Shown: positions 9,545-20,237 of the stretch, in pieces | How positions within the stretch are numbered: the first letter of the stretch is position 1 | Layout: each line of letters begins with the position of its first letter | Assembly: GCF_000200735.1 (NCBI RefSeq) | Contig: NC_014970.1 | Location: 496,001-560,000 of the forward strand | Direction: 5' to 3' | DNA length: 64,000 nucleotides | DNA from: Mycoplasma haemofelis str. Langford 1 | GTDB lineage: Bacteria > Bacillota_I > Bacilli_A > Mycoplasmatales > Mycoplasmoidaceae | Program-made: the position numbers and the translations under genes | Notes under the pieces: generated by a model | Told to the model about the DNA's origin: nothing | Seen by the model: the letters and a program-made list of their open reading frames with translations, nothing else | Databases searched by the model: none

Positions 9545-10228
9545 ATGTCGTCGTCTTTAAGGGGTCTAGAAACTCTATATCCCTTTATTAAGCGCTTAAA
9601 GAGGTGTATCCGTTACTGATGGATAACTACTGTTTACTTTTATGTATTCCTGATTGGAATTTTGATGTTGGCGAATTCATGACAACTGGTGGCAACTATC
9701 CTATTTCTAATTTGGGCATTACTATGATTGATACTGTATTGAAAGACTCACACAAGAACGGCCTTACTTAGGCGTACCTTTATAGACTACGGGCAGTGTA
9801 AGGACGTTTATGTATTGGAAGGTCCATATCGACAGATGTGGATACTTTTGAACATATTCTTCTGGGTGGATATCTGTCCCATCCCTATTACATTCGTCCT
9901 TAAGTTCTTATTTTGAATGCAATATAGGAGATTTAAGATGAAGGTAACTGTCTTGAGGAAGAAGATAATATCCGGAGAGTATGAGTTGGATGAAGAGGAT
10001 ATATCCGATGATCCCTTTTATGATTTCTTGATTAAAGAGGGTCTTTATCAGAAGCCAGAAAGAGGTAATGCTCAGGATATAGGAAAAATATTGATGGGAA
10101 GTAAGCAAGTTGAAGAGGAGGCTTTAGAGGAAGAGTCTGAAGAAGAGATAGTTGAGGGCGATGAGATTCTTGAGGAAGAGGAATCCGAAGAGACTCCTGA
10201 AGGGCAGAGTGATGAAGTAACTGAGTAG
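9545..10228 (+). CDS. Membrane protein with acidic C-terminal tail
   Basis: A 227-residue protein with several UGA Trp codons. Three hydrophobic segments (about residues 25-43, 46-66 and 100-125) are followed by a basic stretch (QYRRFKMK), a soluble segment and a Glu-rich tail (about residues 190-227). The topology suggests a cytoplasmic acidic domain. The next gene (10266) encodes a similar small multi-pass protein, so the two may act together. No family recognised. Confidence 0.6.
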
Positions 10229-10265
10229 GTTATTTCAAAATCGGGTTTAGTTTGGGATTAGATAG

Positions 10266-10685
10266 ATGTTTTCGGGGTTCTTTGAAAAGAGTTACAGTCT
10301 AATCTGGTTTTGAACCCGAGTTCAGACTCTATTTTCCATATTTGTATTTCTATTGGTTCCCATATTGATGAATCACACCCCCTCTCTATTAGCTTTGATG
10401 CTTATAGGGGGAGTGGTTCTATTCATATGTGCCTTAGTATCCATCCTGAAGATAATTCCTCTTATCGGAGTTTACTCAGAGGCGGTTAAGGTTCTTAAGG
10501 ATCACAAGAATAAGGATCTTTTTAAATATGTAAGTAGAGTTTCATCATTGTTAAAGGTAATCGTGATGATGGAATTGGTTTTCCCAGTTGTATGACCTAT
10601 TTCTTTGATATTTAAGCTTATGGTGGATAGGTATCTTTATCAAATCCGCTATTTTATAGGGGCAGTTGAGATAAAAGATGATTAA
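10266..10685 (+). CDS. Multi-pass membrane protein
   Basis: A 139-residue protein, ATG 10266 to TAA 10683-10685, UGA Trp at residue 16 and once near the C-terminus. Hydrophobic segments at about residues 22-36, 41-61 and 98-119. It lies 14 bp upstream of rpsP and may be transcribed into the ribosomal-protein operon. Function unknown. Confidence 0.6.
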
Positions 10686-10699
10686 AATTTATAAGACTT

Positions 10700-10933
10700 A
10701 TGTTGAAAATTAGGCTGACAAGAATGGGTAGAAAGGCTCTACCTTTTTATCGTATCGTGGTGGTGGATTCTAGAAAGAGAAGAGATGGGGCTTATATAGA
10801 GTTGGTTGGTACTTATGATCCTATCAAGAAGAACGTTAATTTCAATAAAGATCTTTATTCCAAATACATAGGGTTTGGAGCTCAACCTACTGAAGCTGTG
10901 GAACGTTTGTATAGAAGTTACGCTAATGAATAA
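10700..10933 (+). CDS. rpsP: 30S ribosomal protein S16
   Basis: A 77-residue protein beginning MLKIRLTRMGRKALPFYRI, the highly conserved S16 N-terminus, and containing VVVDSRKRRDG and ELVGTYDP. S16 binds 16S rRNA and is needed for 30S assembly. The 3' end overlaps the start of rplS by 8 bp, and trmD follows, which is the classical rpsP-(rimM)-trmD-rplS neighbourhood, here without rimM and in the order S16-L19-TrmD. Confidence 0.95.
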   Translation: MLKIRLTRMGRKALPFYRIVVVDSRKRRDGAYIELVGTYDPIKKNVNFNKDLYSKYIGFGAQPTEAVERLYRSYANE

Positions 10934-11282
10934 GGTATCTGTAGTCTCTTTCGTTGAGTCATTTCAATGTAAGAAGAATATTCCAAATATTGCGCCTGGA
11001 TACGTGATAACTGTTTCAGAGAGGATAATAGAGGGGAAGAAGTCTAGGATTCAGAAGTTTCAAGGAATGGTTATTAGTAATAAACATCCTAATAGACTTG
11101 CTCATAATGTGCTTCTTAGAAAGAAGATTGATGAATTCTGGGTGGAGAAGAGGTTCTTCTTGCATTCCCCTTTAATTGAAGATATTTCTGTTGATAAACT
11201 GGCTTCCGCAAGAAGAGCTAATCTTTATTACTTGAGAGAATCTAAAGGATTGGCTGAGAAGATTAGAAGGCTGAAAAAGTAG
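10926..11282 (+). CDS. rplS: 50S ribosomal protein L19
   Basis: A 118-residue protein. The start is taken as ATG 10926, overlapping the end of rpsP, because it gives the normal L19 N-terminus. Family motifs: IAPGYVITVSERIIEGKKSRIQ (here shown in part), FQGMVI and the C-terminal RRANLYYLRE. L19 sits at the 30S-50S interface. Translational coupling to rpsP is likely because of the overlap; trmD starts 3 bp after its stop. Confidence 0.93.
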   Translation: MNKVSVVSFVESFQCKKNIPNIAPGYVITVSERIIEGKKSRIQKFQGMVISNKHPNRLAHNVLLRKKIDEFWVEKRFFLHSPLIEDISVDKLASARRANLYYLRESKGLAEKIRRLKK

Positions 11283-11285
11283 TAT

Positions 11286-11975
11286 TTGGTAAAGAAGATA
11301 ACAGTTCTTACCATATTTCCAGAAATAATAGAGTCCTATATATCGAAATCCATACCAAAGAGGGCGCAGCTTAAGGGATTAGTAGAAATAGAGGTTGTAA
11401 ATATTAGATCTCATCCTCAAGAACAAGTGGATGATTATGCCTATGGGGGAGGATCAGGAATGGTTCTTAAGATAGAGCCTATTTTAAGCAGATTAAGAGA
11501 GAGAGATTTACTTAAGGATAGGGTGATATATCTCACCCCTTCTGGCAAGACTTTAAATAATGAAATGGCTAAGGGGCTTTCCGAATGTGGTGAGAATTTA
11601 GTTCTTATATGTGGTCATTATGAGGGGATAGATGAGAGATTAAGTAAGTATATAGATGAAGAGATATCAATAGGAGATTATGTATTAAGTTCGGGAGAGC
11701 TATCTGCTTTGGTTCTTTTGGATAGTGTAGTGAGACTTATTCCTAAGGTAATAAGTGAGCATAGTCTTAAGTCAGAATCCTTCTCTGATTATCTATTGGA
11801 TTATCCTGTATACACTAGACCTCAGGAATTTGAAGGCGATAAAGTTCCTGAGGTATATTTAAGTGGAGATCATAAGGCAATAGAAGAGTATCGCTTGGAG
11901 ATGAGGAAGAAGATAACCAAGGAGAAGCGTCCGGATTTGTATGAGAAGTACCTAAAGCTTAATGAATCTACCTAG
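11286..11975 (+). CDS. trmD: tRNA (guanine37-N1)-methyltransferase
   Basis: A 229-residue SPOUT-class enzyme that methylates G37 next to the anticodon of tRNAs reading CNN/CGG-type codons, preventing +1 frameshifting. N-terminal ITVLTIFPEII, YGGGSGMVLKIEP, the trefoil-knot segments VIYLTPSGKTL and LICGHYEGIDERL, and the SIGDYVLSSGELSAL signature are all present. TTG start 3 bp after rplS. Its last 24 bp overlap the end of the convergent large gene at 11952. Length is normal for the family. Confidence 0.95.
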   Translation: MVKKITVLTIFPEIIESYISKSIPKRAQLKGLVEIEVVNIRSHPQEQVDDYAYGGGSGMVLKIEPILSRLRERDLLKDRVIYLTPSGKTLNNEMAKGLSECGENLVLICGHYEGIDERLSKYIDEEISIGDYVLSSGELSALVLLDSVVRLIPKVISEHSLKSESFSDYLLDYPVYTRPQEFEGDKVPEVYLSGDHKAIEEYRLEMRKKITKEKRPDLYEKYLKLNEST

Positions 11976-14693
11976 ATTTAGCTTCGTCTTATCTAGCTGG
12001 GGAGTTATATATAGGGATTCCTCACTGTAAACTGAGTAGCTCATATATTTAAAGGGAATTTCGTTCTTGGATCAAGATCCTATTTCCTTCATGAAGTTCA
12101 TATTTATTCAGAATGGATTCCTTATTAGTGCCTCCCCAAGTATCTTGTGGATTTCTATTCCTAATGTAGTTAATACCAATGAAGACGGAAATCCTTGGAA
12201 AGTATGCCTTATGGCCAATACTGATTTAATTGCCTTCTCGAGATTTAACTGGGCATAGGAGACTTTCATATTTTCCCAATCTATATTGGGATAGTAAATA
12301 TTGCTCTTGTTATTATCTCTGAATACAGATTTAAGACGATCGTAGTGATTTACTAATCCTATACTGGTACTTCCTTCTTTGGCTAAGAAGGCATCGTATT
12401 GACTCTTATTTTCTTCGGAATTAATGATTATTGGTTGCTCAGGAGAGAAGGATGAGTAGTTAAGTGCGAATTTCTGATTTATTAAAGCTACATCCTCATT
12501 CTTAGGAGAGAGTATCTCCCACTCATCCCTTTGCTTCTTGGTAGAGATATCTCATGAGGTAGAGTATTGCTCACTTGATTTAGTTTCACTACGGAATCAT
12601 TCCTTTACATCAAAGAAAGCCCCACTATATCCTACGAATACTTGCTTATGTTTAATAGTTATAGGATCTTGAAATAGGGATTTAAAGAATACAGGTCAGG
12701 GTCTCTTATCTTCGGGAGTGGAGCTTCCGCTCTTTAGATATTGGTGATCAAAAGTGGAGTGAATGGCATGTATTATGAAGGAGATTGGTCTTTGTTGTAG
12801 AAGAGTTGTGAAGTTTCATAATTGAGATACTCCTAATGCAGAATTGGAAGGATCTTTATAGGTATCTATCTTTTCATATAGCTTGTAGAAGAACTTAGAG
12901 AAGTTGGCTAAATTGATGCTGCTAGATACATCAAGAGCTTTTCAACCTATATTCTTGCCCTTTATATTTATACCCTGATAGTCTTCAGAGTCCCCTATAG
13001 CTATCCCAATGGGAGAGTTAGAAGCTTCATATATATTCTCTATGTATTCATTTGCGTCTATCTCTAGGCCATCTATTCCAAGGAATTGAGAGACATCTGG
13101 CATCAATACATCAAATATATCTGCCCCCATGAAACTACCTCCATTCCCCATTTCTTTGAATACGGATCTTATTGGAGCAAGAATAGTTCCTAAGCTAGAT
13201 AGTCTTTTGGTGATATCAAACTTTTGATCTCCAGAAGAAGCATCATATTTCTTTTGTGAAGAATCTCAACTTCCGTTCAAAGGAATCTTCACAGCCTTCT
13301 CGAAAGATATCTTTTGCTTAAATTTAAAAGAGACTGCAGGATAGGGGGATGTATATCCCAAAGGTTGAATAACTCTCTGGGGCTTCTTATCTCAAGTGAT
13401 GGATATCTTTATGGAGTCCTGCATTTGCTTTAGTTGATAGGATCAACTATCTAGAAGAGCATAGCATTCCTCTTCAGTTAGCTTTAGTTCCTTGCCCTCA
13501 CTAGTTAAGAGGGAATCCAGAACCTTTCTGTATGAGCTACTCAATTTCATGTGGTTATATAGGCCATCTTTGAAGGTATGGCTTTTCATAACCATTTCTA
13601 TAAGAGAAGCTTTACGACCATTTTTGTCCAAGAAACTCCTCTTCTTAAACATCTCTATTAAGTTTTGTAAATCAGAGATGTAGACTCTAATTTGATGGGC
13701 TTTATGTGCCCCAAATCACGCCTCAATATCCTTCTCCATCTGATTTTCACTAATGTTGACCAAGAGGGGAGTCAACTTCTCTCTTACATATCCATAGTCT
13801 AAGGAGCTTGCTATTGGGAAGGGGTGATCTACTTCCTTTCTCGGAAGAAGCTCTTGTAGATCCTTTAATGCGGCGCTTGTTCCATATATTAGGGGTAGAG
13901 AGAACTTAGTTTCTTCAGTCTTTCTATGATTAGGGGAATGGGTAATCTTAGTTATCTTTCATACCGAGTCCTTAGGGAATAGAGATCATGAAATCTGTTT
14001 ACTATGCCCCAAGTTAACGGAAACAGTAGTGGGCTTTATTTCACTTTGGGAGAGGGATATATGTATATCGTTCTCACTTAGGGGATCTATCTCTATGGAT
14101 TTGAATAAATAGGCCTTTCTCTTACGGGGATTAAGAATTCTAAGTCTTAAATTAAAGTCCTTAACTAAAGAAAATCCCTCTTCCTTTTTGAACTCTATCT
14201 TTATAGAGTCAGCCCTTATTAAAGTGGAGAGATATTCTGACTCATCAAGTATTGACTCAAGAATATCTCTAATTATTTCTTCCTTCTTAAGAGAGTTAAC
14301 TCCCCCTATGAAGGGATTATCTCTATAGCTTAAATCCCTATCTGAGATAGTTGATGCCGTTCTATTTCAACCTTTAAGGCTATTGAAGGCCTTAAATAGA
14401 TTCCCAGATTCTTCTACTCTTCTGGGAGATATGGGTATCTCTAGATACTTTCTTATAGATGGATCAAATACCTGATAGTTCTGGGAATATAGGTGATCTT
14501 GTTTTAAGAAGCCCTGAAGGGATAGTTGTTTATCCTGAAAATTTAATTTGTTCTTGTTTCTAAGGGGAAGGGATCCTTCTATCTTTTCAAATGGTTCTTT
14601 TTCTGCAACTCTAAAATAAATAAAACCTGATGCAAAGAAGATCCCTCCAGCTCCAATTGCCAGCTTCCGTCGGCTAGGCAATATGAAGAACAC
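11952..14693 (-). CDS. Very large hypothetical exported protein, paralog of the 14694 gene
   Basis: A 913-residue protein read through many UGA Trp codons with no frame break. GTG 14691-14693 follows directly after the stop of its upstream paralog (TAG-GTG). An N-terminal hydrophobic segment (residues about 10-28) suggests a membrane anchor or signal. Shared blocks with the 940-residue paralog: IEIDP followed by a beta-rich segment, GYVREKLTPLLVNIS, KVLDSLL, PDVSQFLGIDGLEIDANEYI, NIGWKALDV, FFYKLYEKIDTYKD, RPISFI and a C-terminal LNLEKAIKSVLA. No known domain recognised. Part of the minus-strand cluster 18542 to 11952. Confidence 0.75.
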
Positions 14694-17516
14694 CTATTTT
14701 TTCTTTTTCATCAATGATCCCAATTCCAGCTTTGTATGATCCAAGTCCGGTTTCACGAACAATCAACTCTCACTAAACGGAGAATAAAACATGTGCTTTA
14801 TTGGATGTTCTATTGTTCAGAAAGAGCCTTTTTCATCCATTAGATTCATATTTATTCAGAATCCATCTCTAACTAGAGCTTCACCTAGAATTTTGTGGAA
14901 CTCTATACCAATAGCTGATACTGTAATTCCTAACATTCCATAAACTTCATTTTTTAAAGCTAAAACCGATTTAATCGCCTTTTCTAAATTCAACCTTACG
15001 TAAGATACTTTCGCGTTATTTCAATTGATCTCTTTATTGGATGGAAAGAAGTTAGGATCCTTTTCAAATCTAGACTTGAATACCTCTTTTAGTTTGGTGT
15101 AGTTATTCACCAATCCTATAGAGCTCTTGCCTTCTTTGGCTAAGAAAGCATCGTATGCTGTTGTGTCATCCTTTGTTCCAAATACAACGGGCTTTTCTGG
15201 GAAATATGAAGAGTATGTTGGGAAGAATTTCTGGGTGACGTTCTTGGTTTCCTCTGAGTTTGGGAGAATCTGCTTCTTCCTACTATTCTTTAAAGAGAAC
15301 TTAGTACAGTAATACTTCTCTTGTCCTTGTCCATCACATTTCTCTTTCTCTGCCTCGCTATCCCATTCCGTATCTCACGCAAAAAATAGACTAGAAAGAC
15401 CAACTAACAACTGTTTGCTTTTGAAGTTTAAAGATTCTCCCAACAAAGTATTGAAAAATATAGGTCACGGCCTTTTAGATTCATCACTTTGCTTACTTTG
15501 CAAATAATTCTTGTCAAATATGGAGTTTATTGCGTGTGCTATAAATGAAATAGGATCTTTTGAAAGTCGAGAATTTGCCTGCAATAACTGCAATGTATTT
15601 AGTGCTACTCCGGATCCGTCTTTATAGGTATCAAACTTCTCATAGAGTTTGTAGAAGAGTTTTGTGAATTTAGAAAGATCTTGACTGTGAGTTACGTCTA
15701 ATGACTTCCATCCGATATTAGTTCCTGGGAAGTGTATCTTCTGCATATCTTCTTCACCCCCAATAGCGAGAGTGATTGGGGAGTTTTTAGACTCGTAGGT
15801 ATTCTTGATTTCCTGATTAGCATCTATAGTTAGAGATTCTAGATCCACAAAGTTCGCCACATCAGGAATTAAGACATCCATGATGCTTACTCCCCCAATA
15901 CTCCCACCATTCATACCATTGAATAAGAAGCTTATAGGGGTTAGGAATACCTTTACATTCTTCAGTCTATTAGATAGATCAAACTTGTGTTTATTCTCCG
16001 TCTCCGTAGTAGCTTCTTCAAATTTATTTTCGGTGGTGTTGTAAGTCCCCTTTAGAGGGATCTTTACCTCCTTTGTAAAGACAAATTTCTGTGTGAACTT
16101 ATATGAAAAGGCAGGATATATATTCTCATATCCAAGATCGGCATTGGTCTTCTGTGGCTCTTTCTCTCACTTTAACTCTATACGTATAGAGTCCTTTATC
16201 TGCTCTAGTTGGTAAACTCAACTATTAAGGAGGGCTTTAGCCTCCTTAACAGTAATCTTCAGCCCAAGATTGCTCTTGTTCTGCAAGAACAAGGTATCTA
16301 AGACTTTTCTTAAGTTGGAATCGAATTGGAAGTGGTTGTATAGATTGTGTCTAAAGGTAAAGTCATTGATAGCATTATCTACTACCGATACCTTGTTACC
16401 ATGCTTGTCAAAGAAGGTGTTCTTTTGAAGGAGGTTGATGAGGTTTATCATGTCCTCAATCTTCGTTCTTAAAATGAACGCAGTAAAGGAACCGTACCAT
16501 CTCTCAATGTCCTTCTTAACTTGATCAGTAGTTATGTTTACTAACTTAGCAGATAGTGATTTTCTCACATACTCATAATCCACTAAAGAGTGAGTGTGAG
16601 TTGAAACAGATCTACTTCTAGGATTACCAACTCATTTCTCAAAGAATCTGGAGGAGTTGTAAAGTAAGAAGAGACTATCTTTATGCTCTTGAGTTTTGAC
16701 TTTGTTGGGGTAAACTACCTCTTTGGTAACTTTAAATCCTTCTTCTATTGGGAATATACTTCAGGACGATGCACTTAACTTGTGAGCAGCTAGAGCAGTA
16801 GAAACTGGTTTTAATTCCCCTTCCCTAAGAGTTATCTCAACATCTGTCTCACTTGTAGGATCGATCTCTATACTTTTAAAAACAAAGGTCTTTTGTCGGT
16901 TGGGATTGAAGATCCGGAACTTAATGTGGAGATTCTTAATGACATCTGACTTATCAAGAAGGGGATTCTTTTGATATCCAACTTTCTCTCTTTTGAAATT
17001 GATGGTGATGGATTCAGGCCTTATTAATGTTGCATTAACTTGAGATTCCTCAACCAAAGACCAAAGAATGTCTTGAACTAATTTGTTATCTCCAAAATTA
17101 TTTAATTCCTCTTGAAAATACCCAGACTTGTATGATATTTCCTTGTCGGAAGTAAGAATCCATTCCTTTTTGTAATGGATCAGATCCAACAGCTCCTTCT
17201 TCTTGTCGGAGTAATGGCCTTCCTTTACATCTTCCTCATTTACCTCGGTTAGGTACTTCTGCATCTCTGGAGCGAACAGATGTTTATGTTGTTGGAAGCT
17301 AGTCTTTTGGATATGTGAAGGTGCCAATCGATCCCTAAAGGAGGGAGTGAATGGCAATTCTCCCCTCAGAAATGAACCCCTTCTCTTATCCTGAAGAATT
17401 CCAGATCCTTCTACCTGTTGAAATTGATAATCTTGTCAGTCATGTATGAAGGAACCAAAGCTATAGAGGGATCCGCTTAAGAAGATTGTTGTAAAGGCTA
17501 TACCTTTATTGATCAT
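14694..17516 (-). CDS. Very large hypothetical exported protein, paralog of the 11952 gene
   Basis: A 940-residue protein, ATG 17514-17516 immediately after the stop of the ECF-type gene. Hydrophobic N-terminus (GIAFTTIFLSGSLYSFGSF), then the block order shared with its downstream paralog: IEIDPTSETDVEIT, YVRKSLSAKLVNITTD, RKVLDTLF, PDVANFVDLESLTIDAN, NIGWKSLDV, FYKLYEKFDTYKD, KDPISFIAHAI and EKAIKSVLAL. A few Cys occur only in this copy (KCDGQGQEKYYC). The pair arose by tandem duplication and has diverged strongly. Large size and N-terminal anchor suggest a surface or secreted role; function unknown. Confidence 0.75.
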
Positions 17517-18542
17517 CTACTGAATAACAAGGGGCAATAACTTTCTCTTCTTCTCAGGCTCAGGCATTAATCCACTTTCATTATTTCTATGAACCCATAT
17601 GCTTCCTTTAACGCTGTTGTGTAGCTTATAGATGTACCACATGATGTTGGAGAATACGATTACTGAAGGTATGGAGGTGAAGATTCTAGCTATTAGGAAT
17701 TGTTCATAGGGAAGAGAGGATAACTTAACGTCAAATAGAGGAAGAGATACCATATCAACTATCAGATATATGGCGCAGTTTGTTGTGAATATCAGGAAAA
17801 ACTCGTATAGCTTAGCGTACTTGTGAACTCATTCTGTGTCCTTGAATTCCTCTTCGTTTACTCTGTTTACAGCCATGGTGGAAACAGTCAAAAAGTAAAG
17901 AACTATTCCAACCAAGAAGGACACAAAGAGAAGTATGTGGCTTCACTTTATTCCGAAGGAAAAGGATAGGAGGTTCATGGTATAGCGGGAATCCCCCCCA
18001 TCATTATTTTTAAGAAGTATTCCTAAATAGATCAAACCAGCCACAGTCATTCCTCCAGCTATTCATGCGGGGGTATTCTTATTGGTTCGGTGCATTCTTA
18101 TAAGGTTGTTTATTATTCCACCAAAGAAGCCATTCATAATGGCAGATAGGAAATACCCATAGTTAAGTACTGAGGAGGTAAGTATTACTGTAAGTAAGTC
18201 AGTACTAAATCCTATGAAGATACCTATTATGGGGCCAAATAGAATCCCCCCCATCTTGATAAGTATGTTCTCTATTAGGAATCTAGATCCCGGATATATC
18301 TTGAATAGGAAGCTCATCATTTGGTTGGAGATCATGGATATCGTGATGATCAATGCTATGTTCATGGCGGTTAGCATTGAGATATTGGAGATACTCTTGA
18401 TCTGTGGTTGGGGAATTATGATGTATTGACGACCAAATAGGGCTTTGTAGTAGAGCTTCTTAAACAGTAGGGCTATGAGGTATACGGTGACTATTCCGAA
18501 ATATACAAATGTCGCATGCTTATCGTTAATGGGATACTCCAT
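17517..18542 (-). CDS. ECF-transporter S component-like membrane protein
   Basis: A 341-residue integral membrane protein. The N-terminal half matches the fold pattern of folate-type substrate-binding S components of energy-coupling-factor transporters: NISMLTAMNIALIIT, then KMGGILFGPIIGIFIGFSTDL and YFLSAIMNGFFGGIINNLI. Three or four further hydrophobic segments follow, unusual for an S component, which is normally about 170-200 residues. The substrate (folate or another vitamin) is inferred from pattern only. Its stop abuts the ATG of the large paralog at 17516. UGA Trp occurs in the middle. Confidence 0.65.
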
Positions 18543-18554
18543 CGACGATAGCTC

Positions 18555-18875
18555 CTATCCCAAATGGGTTTCTATTAAATTCTCAAGACTTGCTTTTTCC
18601 ATATAACCTAAAGATCTATACTTCTCTACCCCCCCTTTATAAAAAACCAAGGTAGGAACGCTTCCCGCACTCACAACTGAATTCACTTTTGGAAGCTCAT
18701 CCAAATGAACCTTTAAGAAAGCGATATCTTCATATTTCTCAGATACTTCAAAGAATATAGGAGTCAATCTCTTGCAAGGCGGACAAGTAGTTGTGCTTAA
18801 CATAAGAACCAACTTCTGTTGATTCTTGATGGCGTTAAATACCTCCTCTTCTAGTAAGGCTTCTCTAGCTTTCAT
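18555..18875 (-). CDS. trxA: Thioredoxin
   Basis: A 106-residue thioredoxin with active-site motif TTCPPCKR (Cys31, Cys34; Pro-Pro between the cysteines instead of the usual Gly-Pro) and the cis-proline motif SVPTLVFYKGG. It reduces protein disulfides in the cytoplasm. The WCGPC tryptophan is replaced by Thr. Its start overlaps the end of the upstream gene (18865) by 11 bp, so the two are probably translated together. Confidence 0.88.
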   Translation of the reverse strand: MKAREALLEEEVFNAIKNQQKLVLMLSTTTCPPCKRLTPIFFEVSEKYEDIAFLKVHLDELPKVNSVVSAGSVPTLVFYKGGVEKYRSLGYMEKASLENLIETHLG

Positions 18876-19584
18876 TTAAAGTGGTGATACTTAACATTTC
18901 ATGATCAATCAAATTCTTAGGAAGGTCGGGTAAATTGAATTCCATTCTTACGGAGATATCAACCATAAGATCGGGAGGCAATAACTCCTTAAAGGAAGCG
19001 TATCTTATGGCCTTAAGGAAAGAGCAGTTCTCTAGTAGAGATAAATCAAAACGAATCTTAGTTATATTGATGCTCTTGTATTCAATTCCCTCAGCCTCAT
19101 TCCTAAGAATGTAATTCTTCTTTTGGGCATTGCGATTGTAAGATGTCTGCAGCAAAATTTCTTTAGCTACCGCCGGCTCCATGTTGTTGTGAACTACCAT
19201 AAAATTTAATTTTGGATATTCCTCTGATGGCTTTGCGAAAAACTTCTTGTTAATGTAGTTAATTAGAGAACTCTTATCCTTGCCGTACTCTTTCCCAGAT
19301 AAGTAATTATGAGTTACTATTGTTTTAGGATCTGGAGATAAGAAATAGATCCTATCAAGAGAGGCTATTCCTGTCTTTTCATCAAAGGAAATTTGGGGAT
19401 ATAACTCAAGCTCTCCAGAATATTCTTGTCCCAAATATGCACATTCCTTATTATGATATCCTACGTACTCATTCAAAGCTTCTCAGAGGGATAAAAAGTA
19501 TTCATTCTGGAAAGATCTGAAGAAAATTGATAAAGCTTCAGATAGTCAAGAATTAGTATCAGGATAAATTAACCTTTTCTGCAT
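18865..19584 (-). CDS. Conserved hypothetical protein upstream of trxA
   Basis: A 239-residue soluble protein. ATG 19582-19584 is chosen because the frame stays open through two UGA Trp codons upstream of an internal TTG at 19476. The sequence is mixed alpha/beta in look (IASLDRIYFLSPDPKTIVTHNYL, LNFMVVHNNMEP) with no motif I recognise. Overlap with trxA suggests a shared operon. The start lies 14 bp from the tRNA gene on the other strand. Confidence 0.65.
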
Positions 19585-19598
19585 AGGTTTATTTAAAT

Positions 19599-19674
19599 GC
19601 ACCTGTAGCTCAACGGATAGAGCATTTGACTTCGGATCAAAAGGTTGTAGGTTCGAATCCTATCAGGTGTGCCA
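19599..19674 (+). tRNA. tRNA-Arg (anticodon UCG)
   Basis: A complete cloverleaf: acceptor GCACCTG with CAGGTGT plus discriminator G and encoded CCA, D-arm GCTCAACGGATAGAGC, anticodon arm TTTGA-CTTCGGA-TCAAA with anticodon TCG, T-arm GTAGG-TTCGAAT-CCTAT. It reads CGN arginine codons. It is the only tRNA I find in the window, and lies between two minus-strand genes. Confidence 0.92.
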
Positions 19675-19679
19675 GATTT

Positions 19680-20171
19680 TTAGTAACTAGATTTTTTAAA
19701 TAAATCCCTACATTCAGCCAAAATTTTCATAGCTCCGTCCAGATCCACAAACTCTTGCACTTCTACCTCCTTGTTTTCAAGCTTTTTGTAGTTACTAAAG
19801 AAGTCTTTGATTTCATTCAGAAGAGCCTCAGGAACATCAGCCAACTTCTGGAAACTCTTGTATCTTACATCCACATCTACTACACCGATAAGCTTGGTGT
19901 CTCTATCTCCAGAATCTATCATCTTCATAGCCCCCAAGATCCTAGTTGGAATAATGGATCCGGGAAGAAGAGACTCATTAGAGATAATTAGAACATCTAA
20001 CGGATCCCCATCGTGGTCAAGGGTTCCCTCTATGTATCCATAATTTTGAGGATAAACGTTGGAACCAAATAAAACCCTATCTAGAGCTAACTTACCACTC
20101 TCTTTGTCAACCTCATATTTAAGTCTTGAGTTTTTGGAAATCTCAAGAACCACCTTAAGTTTGTTCTCCAT
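19680..20171 (-). CDS. ppa: Inorganic pyrophosphatase
   Basis: A 163-residue family I soluble pyrophosphatase that hydrolyses PPi and drives nucleic-acid synthesis. Signature DGDPLDVLI, the second metal-binding motif DSGDRDTKLIGV, SRLKYEVDKESG and YPQNYGYIEGT are all present; length is normal (about 165-180). Monocistronic, divergent from the thioredoxin-like gene at 20238. Confidence 0.95.
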   Translation of the reverse strand: MENKLKVVLEISKNSRLKYEVDKESGKLALDRVLFGSNVYPQNYGYIEGTLDHDGDPLDVLIISNESLLPGSIIPTRILGAMKMIDSGDRDTKLIGVVDVDVRYKSFQKLADVPEALLNEIKDFFSNYKKLENKEVEVQEFVDLDGAMKILAECRDLFKKSSY

Positions 20172-20219
20172 AACAATACTTATCGTTTATTAATATTAAT
20201 CATTAAAAGTCCTGATCAG

Positions 20220-20225
20220 TATTAA
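20220..20225 (+). promoter_or_regulatory. Possible -10 element of the 20238 gene
   Basis: tattaa within an AT-rich divergent intergenic region, 12 bp before the ATG at 20238. If used, the 5' leader would be only a few nucleotides. No clear -35. Confidence 0.35.
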
Positions 20226-20237
20226 ATTCGTAATCTT

